From positions 496,001-560,000 of the forward strand of contig JBAJFG010000590.1 of assembly GCA_037903475.1 (NCBI GenBank): a stretch of 64,000 nt of DNA, in the 5' to 3' direction. Shown piece after piece: positions 1 to 10,689 of this stretch. This DNA is from Ancylostoma caninum. Lineage: Eukaryota > Nematoda > Chromadorea > Rhabditida > Ancylostomatidae. Under the pieces are notes generated by a model. The model was not told where the DNA came from and ran no database searches. It saw nothing but the letters and a program-made list of their open reading frames with translations. The first letter of the stretch is position 1. Every line of letters starts with the position of its first letter. The translations under genes were made by a program, and so were the position numbers.

Positions 1-2814
1 CGGAAAACCTTTCAATTCGAGAGAGCTCTTCCTATTTCAATGTTATTCTTCTTATTTTTTCATGTATTTTTGGTTCTGATCAGATAATTTTGATCTTTTT
101 TCTATGCGATCATCGTTGAAGAGAAGATGTGATGTACATATTACCTTCAAAGTTCACATATTCTTTGACTTTACTGCTGTCATGTGCTTTCTGAAAGGAG
201 CCGTCCGACAGTGTTAGTCCGTCACCACAGCGAACCAGGAAGTCGTAATTCTCTCGTCAGATTCTCACATTAGGAAGAGGTCTTTACGAGGCACTTAATA
301 GACTTTTTAGCTGCCCAACTCGGTGGACACACCTCAAAACGGCGAAAACTGGTTTGCTATGTTTCAACACAGTGCTTGAATGGTGTAAATGATGGCGGCT
401 AGTGATGTGGAATTTCGTGGATGCTAATGGGCTCAAAAACCAGATGGAGGCAACGATTAGAGTAGATAAACTTGTTCTCAACGTGCTTCTAGAGCTACTG
501 TTTGGCAAATTCTGATGAGTAAGGCCGTAGACATTCGGGAGGCGTTTTTCTTTAGTGGATGACATCGTTCAATGAATCCTGTTCACAGCTACGTGCTAAG
601 AAATACTTTGCGCTGATGTCATAGCGCAATTAGTAGTGGATTCAAGAAAACTGGCAGTCTAGGGAAGAAAAATGTAGCCAGAAACTGTGAAGTGCATCCA
701 GAAAGTGGTTTTAGTGTGATCAAAGCAACTTCTCGTAGTGGCGACCGTTTCTGCCAAATCGCATTAGGCGCGACATTCGTCTTGCTGGCGTTGTGGTATA
801 GTCGGCAGACGGCGCCAGTTGTCCACTGTCGCCAAAAACAACGACGTCTATCACTGTAAGCCATGGAAATAGTGAATAATCCCGCATAGGTTAACCAGTT
901 GCGGCACGATTTCGGTCTTCGGCCTTGTTTTTTCGGGTTTTCCACTAATGATTTTCAGCGAAAGTGGAATGGGGTGGAAAACTCTCTTAGGCAAACAAGG
1001 CTGATTCATCGCCGGATTCCTGGCATACCTCTCTAAGGAAATGTTTGCGACCTTCGAGTTTAATGAATTGTGACACTTCAAATCTAGTTTAGGTAGATGT
1101 TATCCGAGAAATAATGAACGTGGTTGGACATTGTAATGGATTTTGCAAACACTGAGGCCATAAAAAACTCGAATTTTCTGTTCTAGATGGAACCCATCTA
1201 TTGAATACACGATTTTCTTCAAGCTGCTTAACTATTCGGTTCATCAACGTTTCAAGATCTGATCTATTCCCTATTCGAATAGTGCTATTCGAATTTCGAG
1301 TTAAGTCTGTCAGCGGTTTAGTGGTCGTACTTGGTAACGAACTCGACGGTGTAGTGGAACAGAGGAGCCGCAAGAAGATCATGCAGAGCACTGTAGCAGG
1401 CGTACGTGCATCAGAGTCTTCGCTGCGACGCAACGAGACGCGTCGCGTATTGCCGGGTCAGCTTGGATGCGGTCGATTGTACGTATAAGTAGAACAAGGA
1501 CTCGAAAAAATTCATTCCAAAAAAACACGCTGAGAACTATTAGTGGAACCTAATAAATACAACCCGCTGGAACCTTATCGTTGCTAGATCACCGCAAATT
1601 TGGTTCCACCACAAATTTTGAGCCCTGTGAAAATTTATCCAAATGTAGCTAGCGCCATATGTCTGACTATTGTCCATAATCTGGCCGTTTTCCACATTGA
1701 TACACCCACTCTGCAAAATCAACAAGTCACAATTTTATGCATACAAGCAGCACAATGCTGTAGATGTTTTTCCACCTTACTATTAGAAAGACCATGTGCA
1801 CCACTGTCTAGACTGTCCTTCACAGTGAATTGTCTGATAATTGTTTTTGTGTCCTTCACCAGTGACAGATTCTGCAGTTGTCAGCAACTGATGTCTCGTT
1901 TCTGTAAATGATACTGCTACAGAGTGACGCAATTGGGACATATCGAAAGTCCGACTGTTTTTGTTGTGTCGCACTTGCTAAGCATAGCAGAGAAACGCTG
2001 TTTGAATGACAAGAGGGAAACTCGTTCTCGTCGAGGGGGATGGAGGAATGTCTGTGCGAGCATCGAGGCCTCCTGGACATATCCGGTCCTCTGGATGAAG
2101 CTTTAAAGCACAGGAATTCCCTCGCGGAGCTAATCAGTACACGGCGATTAGATTTCGCATTGCAGCGCTGTTCCGCATCGTTGGAGAATTCCTAGGATGC
2201 CGCAGATAATGGAAAGCTTTTAGGTAGGGCGTGACAGTTGCGCGCATGGAATGCGGTAGAACAGAACACACGAAAACCCAACGAAAGTTCGCCATTCGAC
2301 CAAGGACATTCGCAGATAGCTGATTTATGTCTCATCGGCTCAAGCAGTTTCCCAGTTGCACCACAACAACGATGATTCAAACGAATAACTGCGGATAGAA
2401 CGTTCGTCATAATGCTCATAACAATAACAGACGTGGGTGTGGTCGAACGCACCGAAGGGAAGGTTTTTTGGTGCGATAAATGTGTGATTGATCACTTTGA
2501 TGTCTGTTCGCCATCTGCGTCAGCATATGCCCGCATACGAGAGAGTACCGAATCGGTGCGTTCCACAGATCCTGGCCTAAAGCAGCCACTGCGTTCCAAC
2601 GTTGCTCAGATATTCTAGTCTGCAAGGGCTCTGAGGGTTGTAAACGGAAAACAAATAAAAAAAAGCAGGACTAACACTATTCGTTCCTTCTATTTTTAAC
2701 GAAATCTTATTGTTACAGCATGCTCGGCATGGACATTGAAAAACAGGTGAAAATTGCTGCATCGTTGTCACCTCATAAATTTAAATTACCTTGAAAATAT
2801 GTATTCAGATTGTG
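1..2814. other. No gene recognised; anonymous DNA
   Basis: Open frames here are all under about 115 codons, overlap one another on both strands and match no family I know. Several begin with GTG or TTG rather than ATG. A short stretch near 1262-1305 carries two ATTCGAAT-like words of the type that is abundant at 10.7-11.2 kb. I see no tRNA, long inverted repeat or poly-A-like tail. Decayed transposon sequence is possible, but nothing allows a name. Confidence 0.5.
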
Positions 2815-3095
2815 AGCACGAGTGGCGCAGTGACAAGAGGCGCGCTGCGCACGCAAATGGTTTATGGTTCGATACTACCCGAGGCCAACCAAGTCTTCCA
2901 CCCCTCCGGGGTCGTGAGTTGGTACCAGAAAGGTCTGGGAGGATGAAGCACTGACTTAGTATATCGGGTGCCTCCGCAAATCACTGTACAAGACACATGC
3001 GCATTCAATGCCTGTGCGATGCTCAGATGAAGTGGAATGCGATGCGCATCCCACAGACGGGATTGGTTAAGGCCGACCACTTTACAATTTATCTT
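2815..3095 (+). repeat. tRNA-headed SINE, near-complete copy
   Basis: The left end reads like a tRNA gene: an A-box-like TGGCGCAGTGAC at 2823-2834 and a B-box-like GGTTCGATA at 2866-2874, the two internal RNA polymerase III promoter elements. A body of about 200 bp follows and ends near 3084 in a conserved CCGACCACTTTA, with a T/A-rich tail. The same body recurs at 18765-19021 (minus), 19022-19500 (plus) and 39262-39345 (minus), so this is a dispersed family. SINEs encode no protein and use LINE machinery to move. The tRNA species was not determined. The head is degenerate, so activity is unlikely. Confidence 0.75.
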
Positions 3096-3272
3096 TATTT
3101 CGATTTTAGTTTTTTTTTTCATGGACTATCCTTATATGAACACGAAAACAATTTCTTCTCAAAGATTCCTCCTGCACTCATCAGTAAGGTAAAGAAAATT
3201 CATGACTATGATGATTAAAACATTTTTCATGTTCAACTCATCCATTATATATTATATAATACATCCACCTGA

Positions 3273-3316
3273 ACATGAAATATGAACAGAAATATGAATA
3301 AGAAATATGAACAGCA
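3273..3316 (+). repeat. Short tandem repeat, GAAATATGAACA-like units
   Basis: Three to four imperfect copies of a 12-14 bp unit (GAAATATGAAYA) follow the AT-rich palindromic stretch TATATATTATATAATA at about 3246. It looks like simple-sequence expansion and has no coding signal. Confidence 0.5.
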
Positions 3317-3424
3317 AAGCTTACGTGTATTTTTCCTCAATTGTCAATTGTTCTCTTTTATTATTACCTGGATGTACGTCTGTGAGACCGCGACCATATC
3401 CCGGATATTTTAGAACCAGTAGAC

Positions 3425-3575
3425 CTGCCTCAACACCTTCTTGGCGCCGGCGTACCCTTATCACCGTAGTAGACCCGTCTCTTCATTTCTGGGCACCGGC
3501 GCACACTTATCACCGCTGTGGACCCGTCTATCCCACATCTGGGCGCCGGCGCCCCCTCTACCCAGCGATGGACCT
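3425..3575 (+). repeat. GC-rich minisatellite, about three 50-bp units
   Basis: Three imperfect tandem units share TGGGCGCCGGCG, CTTATCACC and GACCCGTC, in phase about 50 bp apart. The tract lies in otherwise AT-rich DNA. A diverged single unit seems to recur at about 15045-15095 (GGACGCCGAC, CCCTTATCAC, GAACCCGTG). Two plus-strand frames are open through the array, as expected when a repeat period is close to a multiple of three. I do not take them as genes. Confidence 0.55.
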
Positions 3576-3599
3576 GTCGCTCTGTCTTCTCAATCCATT

Positions 3600-4600
3600 A
3601 GAGCTCCACTTCATCCTCTAAACCTCACCACACCCGTCTCCACCTCTTTTATAAGATATCGTAATCGTCATCACTGACCAGTTCAGTCACAGAATTTAAT
3701 TTCGCGCACACAAACACACGCATACAGTCGTGCCCAAAAAGATATGATCAGTGCCATGTTGAAGGCGTAACTTTTCATCATAACTTAACTTGAGATCGTG
3801 CTATTCGGACAAAATTTTAGGAAATGATGAGGGTCGAAGTACTCTTTCTTTGCGCTGCATAACATTGGCACAACCTGCTTTCAAGCAGAGCTATCGCGTT
3901 CCAAGTCCGAATTCACAACTTTCATCAACAAGGTGATTCCTCGTTTGTATCGTCTCGTTTTGATTCGCAGAGGATTTATTCTAAATCTCCTTTTGAGTGA
4001 GTAATGTGCTGTAATAATTGTGTTCTGTAGTTCTTCTCTGTACATGAAAGAGTGCGATTACCAAAAAGCCCAAAAAGTGTGAAAAAAGAGTTTTCAGTAA
4101 TCTCGAATAAAAGGCAACTGTTCCAACGGAGGATATTTCTATGATATCTGACAACTATTCTGACATTGAAATAGGAACTGTAAGGCAGTCAGTATCATTT
4201 AGATACAACAACAGAGATTGTTTGGTAAATTCTACCACTTACTTTGGTTCTCACATTTGAGAAGCAAATGAAAATGCAGCAATGACATTTGACGAAAAAG
4301 ATAGCCCATTGCTTTCTTGGTCTGCATCACCCCTTCATTTTTCTCAGAAGGTGGTAGTGAAGATATTGGACGAAGTCAAAGGAAGCCAAGGAAATTGATG
4401 TTCAAGCTTAGTAAAGTTACAATAATTGAGTTCCTGCCCAGATAAGCCGCTGTTAGGAAGCACCCAGAGGTTCAATACATATCCAAATTTCATCTGGATA
4501 GCTCAATGCAGAGATGAGTTTTAGCAAAAAATTATCTTATGGAAAAGACGCTGGTCATATTTTTTTCTGCCGCGACTGCACATACATACATACAAACACA
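3600..4600. other. No gene or clear repeat seen
   Basis: About 1 kb of AT-rich DNA with no frame over 75 codons, no inverted repeat that I can detect and no family match. Confidence 0.5.
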
Positions 4601-4603
4601 CAC

Positions 4604-5135
4604 CGGCTGGAGTGGCCTGGTGGTTGCCTTGTTGGCAGACGGAGCATGGCCCCCTCTACTGGCTGGAGTGGCCTTGTTGGCAGCCGGAGCCTCACTTCCT
4701 CCTCCTGGTTGGATGGGCCTGATAGTTGCCCTTGAGCGGCGCTGGATACCTCTTTTGTGGAGGGCCTCTTACCACATCCCACACACTGATTTGGATCCAC
4801 ACCAGGATAACGTGCACCGTACCTTGCACGGGTGTACTCATGTTGTTGTTGTTCAACATGGGGAAATTCTTCACAACTAATTCCTGCCAATAACCGGCTT
4901 CTGTAGTGATACAAGCACAGGCATAACACCTCCATTATGATGACTTCTCCTTATAAGTGCGAATTCAAAAATTTCCATAAGTTTGAAAAGTTTTTCCGGA
5001 GGAGAACAAGCCTTGATCTGGCCTCCTCCACCTGGCTGGAGTGGCCTGGTGGTTGCCTTGTTGGCACCCGGAACCTGGCCTCCTCCTGGTGGCCGGAGTT
5101 GCCTTGTTGGCAGTCGGAGCCTGACCTCCTCCTAA
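4604..5135 (-). repeat. Split minisatellite, possibly once coding on the minus strand
   Basis: Units of about 45 bp containing TTGTTGGCAGYCGGAGC and GGCTGGAGTGGCCT occur as two copies at 4604-4735 and two more at 5023-5135, with about 290 bp of unrelated DNA between. Read on the minus strand, one frame of both arrays gives the same short motif (ANKATxRPLQP, with flanking GGG), resembling a low-complexity secreted or structural repeat. The minus frame at 4555-4935 is open for 126 codons but has no conserved domain. Either a plain minisatellite or the remains of a repeat-protein exon would fit. Confidence 0.5.
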
Positions 5136-5462
5136 TGGCAGGAATTCAAAAAAAAAATAGAAAACATTTTTGACGAGTAGAGCATCGTCATAAAGAGTTA
5201 TCTTAGAAGAGAAACCTTAACGATCTTGAGCTCGTAAGCTTCACTTCTTCGAACATTGTGCCGGCCTCATCCGCGTACTTCTGGGGGGAAATATGAAAAA
5301 ATCCAGAGTTTTCCAGTAATATGTACATGCCCGTTCAGGGGACACTATAATGGTGTCCAATGGTTTTGCTGGGCAAATTCCCTGCAACAGTGCTGGTGAA
5401 AGACGACAAATAGGATAACGCTCAAGCCTCAATTACCATCTCCAACAAGATGGTTGAAAGTA

Positions 5463-6684
5463 CTATGTTGTCGCGAAAGTTTCCGCCACTCACTTCGAAA
5501 TCTTACATCTTTCCTCAGGATTGTTTTGGATCTCCCTATCCGAAACTCATATAAGGGTTGGTCAATGGACTACTTACACCTTTCTTCTCTTGGCTTTCGG
5601 TTGGGATCGTGGCCGACGAAATCGTCCTAGACTCGATGCAGGTTCGACTCCTTCTGCTTTACGCATTCAGAAAAACAACAGTGCAAGAGATGCGACAAAA
5701 AACATATGTGATGCGATGGGTCCCTCAACTGTCTCCTACGACACGGCCAAAGTTTGGTTTCGGAAGTTCAAAAATGGCGATTTTGACTTAACGGATAAAC
5801 CACGATCTGGTCGACCAGTTGAGGTCGATCAGGAGTGACTCCTAGAGCTAATTGAAGAGGATCCCCGCCGCGATACCCGTGGACTGGCACGAACTCCTGC
5901 GTCATTACAATACAGTGGCCGTTCACCTGCGCAGCGCCGGAAAGACGTAGAAGTACGGCGCATGGATACCTCACGATCTGAGTAGTCGCCAGCTCCAGGT
6001 GCGCAGAGATGCATGCGTGAACCTTTGGGCTTTTCGAAGGATTTTCACCTGGCTGGACTACTTGGTTACCGGTGATGAGAAGTGGGTCCTCTACGCAAAC
6101 CACACGAGAAAGCGCCAGTGGCTCGGACGCGACGAACCTGGGATCCCAACGCCGCAAACAGAACTACACCCTCAGAAGGTAATGCTCACTGTTTGGTGGA
6201 ACTGCAAAGGAATCATTCACTGGAAACTATTACCAACAAACTCTACTGCCTCCGCCGAAATCTACTGTAGGCAACTGGATTGCGTCGCTGCGGCTCTTCG
6301 TGGGGAACAAGACAAAGTTTACTTCTTACATGACAACGCTCGTCCACACATTGCGAGAGGGACCCAGCAAAAACTGCAGAGCTCAGGATGGCATATTCTG
6401 GCCCACCCACCGTATTCACCAGACCGAGCGCCCACAAACTACGATTTTTCTTGTCGTTATCCAATCACCGGGGAGACAGGAAGTTGGACGATTTGGAACA
6501 ACTCAAAAAGTAGCTCGGCGAGTTTTTCGCATCAAAATCTCAGAATTTCTATGCAATCCACAAGTCACCGATCAAATGGCAATATGTTGTAGGTTCATAT
6601 GTACATTGAATATCAGCTGTATTGAATAAAAAATAAAATTGAAAAAAGATCGAATAGAGGCGGTACACCTTCGCTACAACCTAA
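5463..6684 (+). mobile_element. Full-length mariner-like transposon, inactive
   Basis: Imperfect terminal inverted repeats of about 27 bp bound the element: TATGTTGTCGCGAAAG on the left, and on the right the reverse complement of TTAGGTTGTAGCGAAG. A TA flanks each side (5461-5462 and 6685-6686), the target duplication expected of Tc1/mariner elements. The length of about 1.22 kb is normal for an intact mariner. The interior carries a broken transposase, described separately. TIR divergence and coding decay point to an old insertion. Confidence 0.9.
5636..6605 (+). pseudogene. Mariner transposase pseudogene
   Basis: The protein would cut and rejoin the element's ends. The N-terminal helix-turn-helix region is readable (RDATKNICDAMG, WFRKFKNGDFDL, KPRSGRP), followed by LIEEDPR and, in the catalytic part, VTGDEKW (first Asp), FLHDNARPH (second Asp) and HPPYSPDRAPTNYDF. 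The third catalytic residue, 35 positions after the second, should be Asp in a T/SDYH-type motif but is Asn here. Reading moves between frames near 5675, around 5880-5930 and near 6475, with in-frame stops at 5836, near 5950 and near 6510. The downstream part ends in a mariner-like KSPIKWQYV segment. No functional enzyme can be made. Confidence 0.92.
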
Positions 6685-6689
6685 TACAT

Positions 6690-8860
6690 AAAGTAATGTT
6701 TTCGTTACACTTTGTTATCTATTTTTCCAGTACGTTCAAGTATAGTTTCCTAATTGCATAGATGCGTTCGGTTGTTCTCTTACATGATTCTGAGTCTAGT
6801 ACGACTCAAAGGCAGTGTCCTATCTCGTCTTTGGGGTACATCGACAGGCTGGTTTAACCGATGTACACCAGAAGCCACAATTCAGAACGAACCTCCTTCT
6901 CGAGATGGTTAAACTACGGTGTACAGATCATGCGTTCCTATGCATCTTTCTGTCTCCACGGACCAACGCATCACAGCGCCTCATGGATCGCGTTTGACTT
7001 CGAAAAGCTTATAAGAGCCATTTAAGGTCGTTTTGAAATATCTAATGCTCACCGCTGTAATCACCGCGTCGATAATCTGTTAATGCAAAGCTACGTGTAG
7101 CAGAGTAACTGAGTCTGTCTATCAATAAAGGACGTTTTCTTTCCTAATTTTTTTTGCGTTTTTGGTTCTGCACCCAGACTGTGCAATATGCCAGTCATAG
7201 CATGAGAAATACAACAGTCACATATCCCTTCCCACGCTTTTTATCCAATCTACCATCCGGTCCGTCCAATTGTTCATTTACTGGCACAAATGCATGTATC
7301 ATACATTGGACTGAATAACAATCGAATAATTTTGTTACCTTTAATTACCAATTCAAGAAACAATTTACATGTTTAGGTATTTAAGAATGAGAAAGCCCTG
7401 AAGCTCTTCTTCTCCCTTATGTAGCACCCAGTTGTCTCTAATAGTGAAACATTCGATTTTTCCATCTATTCGAAATCGAATATTTTTGCTTTCGATTATC
7501 GAACACCTCGAATAAATGGAAAATTTGAATGTTTCAACATATGAGGCCCAAGAAGTACTGTGCGCAAGAGAAGAGATGTTTCAGAGCTACCTTAATCTCG
7601 AACACTTGGATGTTTAAATTGTTTCCTGAACTGGTGAACAAATTTATTCGGTCTAATGTATAACATGTACGGTACTGCTCCTAATCTATGCCAAAAGGAC
7701 GAACGTTTCTTAAAAGGGAACCAACTCCAATTTTTTGAGGGGCGAATTGTGCATTTCATGAAAAAATTGAGCATAGATAGTCTTATCAACATCAAGCTTT
7801 TTACGCTGCGAAAAATACCATTAAAAAAGTAGTGTTTTAATCAGTTTGGATTGAGGCGGTCAGGTATAAAGAGGTCTGCTGAAGTTTGCAGCGATGTTTT
7901 TTTTTTGGCATGTATAGAGAACAATATTGAGAAGTTCATGACTCACTCGACTCGCTGTAATACGGAGAATCCATCTATTCAAAAAAAAATTTGGGTATCC
8001 TTATTTTTAAGAAAATTACAGAAGGGAAACGCTTTGCCACGGATTCTTTTTGTAAAGATTAGGAGAAGTATTGTTGACAAGAGACAACACAAACCATGGT
8101 GGATGAAGTTGGTAATGGTTCCATGTCGACCAGAAATCAATTGGACAAGCATGACCTGCAGTGAAACGGCTGCATGGGTAGATCCGCGGATAAAGATTTT
8201 GAATATTCGTTGCATCCAAATCAAACCAATACATCCATTAGAACGAGTTCAACAACCTGGAACCTCTTTATGAATTCATCACGCATAAATCCTTTTAGAA
8301 ACTAATGAGCCATCGGTCTTTCTTGAAGCAAGTCTCCCCGTCACCTAGCCTAAATTCACAACTCACTCCAAATTCATGACAACAACCACGTTCATGTCCC
8401 TTTCACAACCCAGTCCAAGGTAAAAGTGCAGCAAAGCCAAAAATTGTCCCCGGATATTTACCTATGGCCAAATTGAAGACTGCAATACCTACATCTCCCT
8501 ACTCTTGGGACGAGTTCAATGTCGTTTCTGTACATCCAAAATTCGTACACATTCGAAATCCAAAACCGGCCGAGTACTGACAATGCATTCAGAGTCGACG
8601 CGTCAAATGTCAAGCGCAACTATTTTCGGGACATGACGAGTTGATTTTTTTATGTATAGTAAGCTGTCTTCAACAAGAACCAATTAATACGCATACTACA
8701 CAGTCGACCTTTAGTCATTTTATGTATTAGTGTCTAGTTACCAATGTAGTGCTAATGTTCCCCCATGTTTGGCAGAGGTGTGAAACAAGGTTATTGCACC
8801 CAAGGTTTGCGCTATCCAAGATGTGACCTGTCATAGGGTCAACATCGCAATGATAGGTTG
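6690..8860. other. Gene-poor stretch with decayed repeat and TTCGAA words
   Basis: I see no intact gene. Around 7440-7510 a cluster of ATTCGAAATCGAATA-like words matches the degenerate tract at 10.7 kb. Parts of 7190-7290 and 8070-8215 match 25590-25815 (listed separately). The frame at 7851-8273 is open for 140 codons but is supported only over its last third. Confidence 0.45.
8070..8215 (+). pseudogene. Decayed coding repeat, copy A, family unknown
   Basis: Reading one plus frame gives EINWTSMTCSETAAWVDPRI. The DNA at 25687-25815 reads TQIDWVNISCSDTSEF followed by A-Y-P-W-I in its own frame, so the two share I-D/N-W, C-S-D/E-T and a terminal P-x-I. Upstream nucleotides also match (GAGAGACAACA, CCATGG, CCTGCAGTGA). 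A second matching block lies at about 7235-7290 here but directly adjacent in copy B, so about 760 bp appears to have been inserted in copy A. A transposon protein remnant is likely; the class was not recognised. Confidence 0.45.
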
Positions 8861-8938
8861 TGGTACCCGTAGTGCTCTCCACACATCAAAGTAAAGCAAA
8901 TGACTGGGTCAATTCATATCATGAGCGGGTCATGAGGC

Positions 8939-8952
8939 ATCCATATAAGTTA
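8939..8952 (+). promoter_or_regulatory. Possible TATA box of the glycine-rich gene
   Basis: CATATAAG lies about 30 bp upstream of the ATG at 8977. If it acts as a TATA box, transcription would begin very close to the start codon, leaving a very short leader, which is common in nematodes and compatible with trans-splicing. This is a positional inference only. Confidence 0.25.
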
Positions 8953-8976
8953 TGGGCAAACAACCAGTGGTCAGAT

Positions 8977-9751
8977 ATGCTACTTCGACTGGTTGTTGTT
9001 GCTATCGCGATCATTCTGACGCTAGGTTTGTCCCTCATACCAATTCAGTGTGATCCTTGACCTTGAGATTCCTTGTTGAACACTATTTTTCAGTTGCCAC
9101 GAAATGTGAAGCCAGACCACAAGGAGGTTATGGACGAGACTACGGTTACCACAGCCACAGCCGAGAAAGGTTGGTACATATTCTAACAATGCAAGCAAGG
9201 GTCACATGCATCATTGCGACTACCCAGCGTTTGCGTTGACACGTTTACTTTGGGTAATCTTAATTATGCATGCGGCTCCAAAAGTGATTCGCATTAATGC
9301 AACAGGATTTTCTTGGCAGTTTGACATTCAAGGAGGTAGTCATTCAATGATTTGTTCAATATTTTATCTACTACGTTTTTATTTCAGGTTCTCAGATCGG
9401 CGTCCTTACGGTTGGTTCCATACGGGTTTCTAACTTTCTATGCTAGTGTTTCGCGTTGTTTTTGCTTATTTCATGTTTCTAGGTCCTGAAGGATTCGGCA
9501 TTCCACGAGGATTCGGCGGTCCTGGAGGATTTGGCGGTCCTGGAGGATTCGGCGGTCCTGAAGGATTTGGTGGTCCAGGACGCTTCGGTGGACCAGGTAG
9601 ATTTGGCGGCCCTGGAGGATTCGTTAATCCTGCAAGCTACGGTGATGGATACGGCCCAGGTCAGCTTCCCTATGAAGGGAGCTTCGGGAGTGGTGGCTAC
9701 CTTCCTGGTGGCTATGCTGGAGGCAATGGACCTGTCCCTGTGCCAATTTGA
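8977..9751 (+). CDS. Secreted glycine-rich repeat protein, four exons
   Basis: Exons 8977-9025, 9094-9169, 9388-9425 and 9483-9751 join in frame into 143 residues ending at TGA 9749-9751. All introns are GT-AG, and the first has a nematode-type TTTTTCAG acceptor. Residues 1-23 form a signal peptide: a hydrophobic core ([14 protein letters not shown]), then probable cleavage after C-E-A. The mature chain has a Gly/Tyr/His/Arg-rich start ([18 protein letters not shown]), then about seven GFGGP-type repeats around residues 58-101, and a Gly/Pro/Tyr tail ending PVPVPI. I infer export, perhaps as a cuticle or surface glycine-rich peptide or one of the nematode Gly-rich antimicrobial-like peptides. 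No catalytic domain is present. The exon structure is predicted, not proven; adding a possible 16 nt exon at 9320-9335 would break the frame. Confidence 0.72.
9207..9270. mobile_element. Short foldback MITE in intron 2
   Basis: A 64 bp imperfect palindrome: the left arm starts TGCATCATTGCGACTACCC, and the right arm is close to its reverse complement (GGGTAATCTTAATTATGCA). It belongs to the family whose 104 bp copies lie at 47387-47490 and 50103-50206. It lies between the donor at 9170 and the acceptor at 9387, so it is removed with the intron. Confidence 0.7.
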
Positions 9752-9860
9752 CCTTCATATTCTGCAGACCTTATCTGTACTAAGTCGAAATTCATATTGT
9801 ATTAAAGCCGAAGTTCGAGCATTATCTTATACCAATTCCAGTATGTGTTCTGCGCAACTA

Positions 9861-9866
9861 AATAAA
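9861..9866 (+). terminator. Candidate poly(A) signal of the glycine-rich gene
   Basis: AATAAA lies 110 nt after the stop codon at 9749-9751. It is the first canonical hexamer downstream, a reasonable 3' UTR length for a small nematode gene. A second AATAAA-like site (GAAATAAAATA) is at about 10015. Confidence 0.45.
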
Positions 9867-10345
9867 CATTTCAATGAGCAGGATTCATCTTTCAACGAGA
9901 AAAACTCCATCTCTCACGAGTTCACAGAAGAGGGGAAAAATCTTGTTCGCAATATCACACTTTTTAGTCTGGTTTGCAATATGACGTCGTTTTTAAATAC
10001 ATTCTTTCTCATATGAAATAAAATAGGATTTTACTTTTGGGATTTTCAAGTGGCGCTTACTCCATTCGACACTAAAACTGGCAAAGACAGCTAAACACCA
10101 GTTACAGAGTTATCACAAAAAATTCAAGGATAAGTCGGTGTGAGCTTGAATGAAACGAGGTGCAGAACGGCAACAGAAAACACAAACGAAAGCTTGCAAG
10201 GGAAAATGTGTAGACATACCTAACGTTTCAAAATTCGAAGGTTCCCAGAAACTTGGAAGTTCGAATATTCGAAAGTCCGAAAAACTATATTAGGATGTAA
10301 CACTCTAGCGCACATGCCACTTTGGGTCGATGATTCTGAGGATAG

Positions 10346-10405
10346 GTGCGTCGACTAGGTGCGTTGCCGCACGACTGACGGACGCGTCTAGTACAAATTG
10401 CCCTA
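10346..10405 (-). mobile_element. MITE fragment (AGGGCAATTTA family), one end only
   Basis: The segment GACGGACGCGTCTAGTAC followed by AAATTGCCCTA matches the right termini of the MITEs at 34245-34445 and 39451-39645. The other end is missing. See the fuller copies for family features. Confidence 0.5.
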
Positions 10406-10689
10406 TATAGATGTAGGTATTGTGGATACTTTCCTGTTTGCTCACGACTTTTCAAGTCCGGGGGCTAGTCTTGGAAGCTACTATTCTCTGGACAGGTGGA
10501 AGAAGTACCCTAGGTTCTCTAACTTAAAACTCTCGTACAAATCAGTTACATCCAATTTCCTCCAAGGTTTTGATACATCTGAACCGGCTACCACTATCGC
10601 ACACTTCTACGCTAGATCTTATTCTAGGCTAGGAGCTGTTTTACATATTCACAGATTTCTGAAGTGAAATCTACGAAATCCTATTGTTA

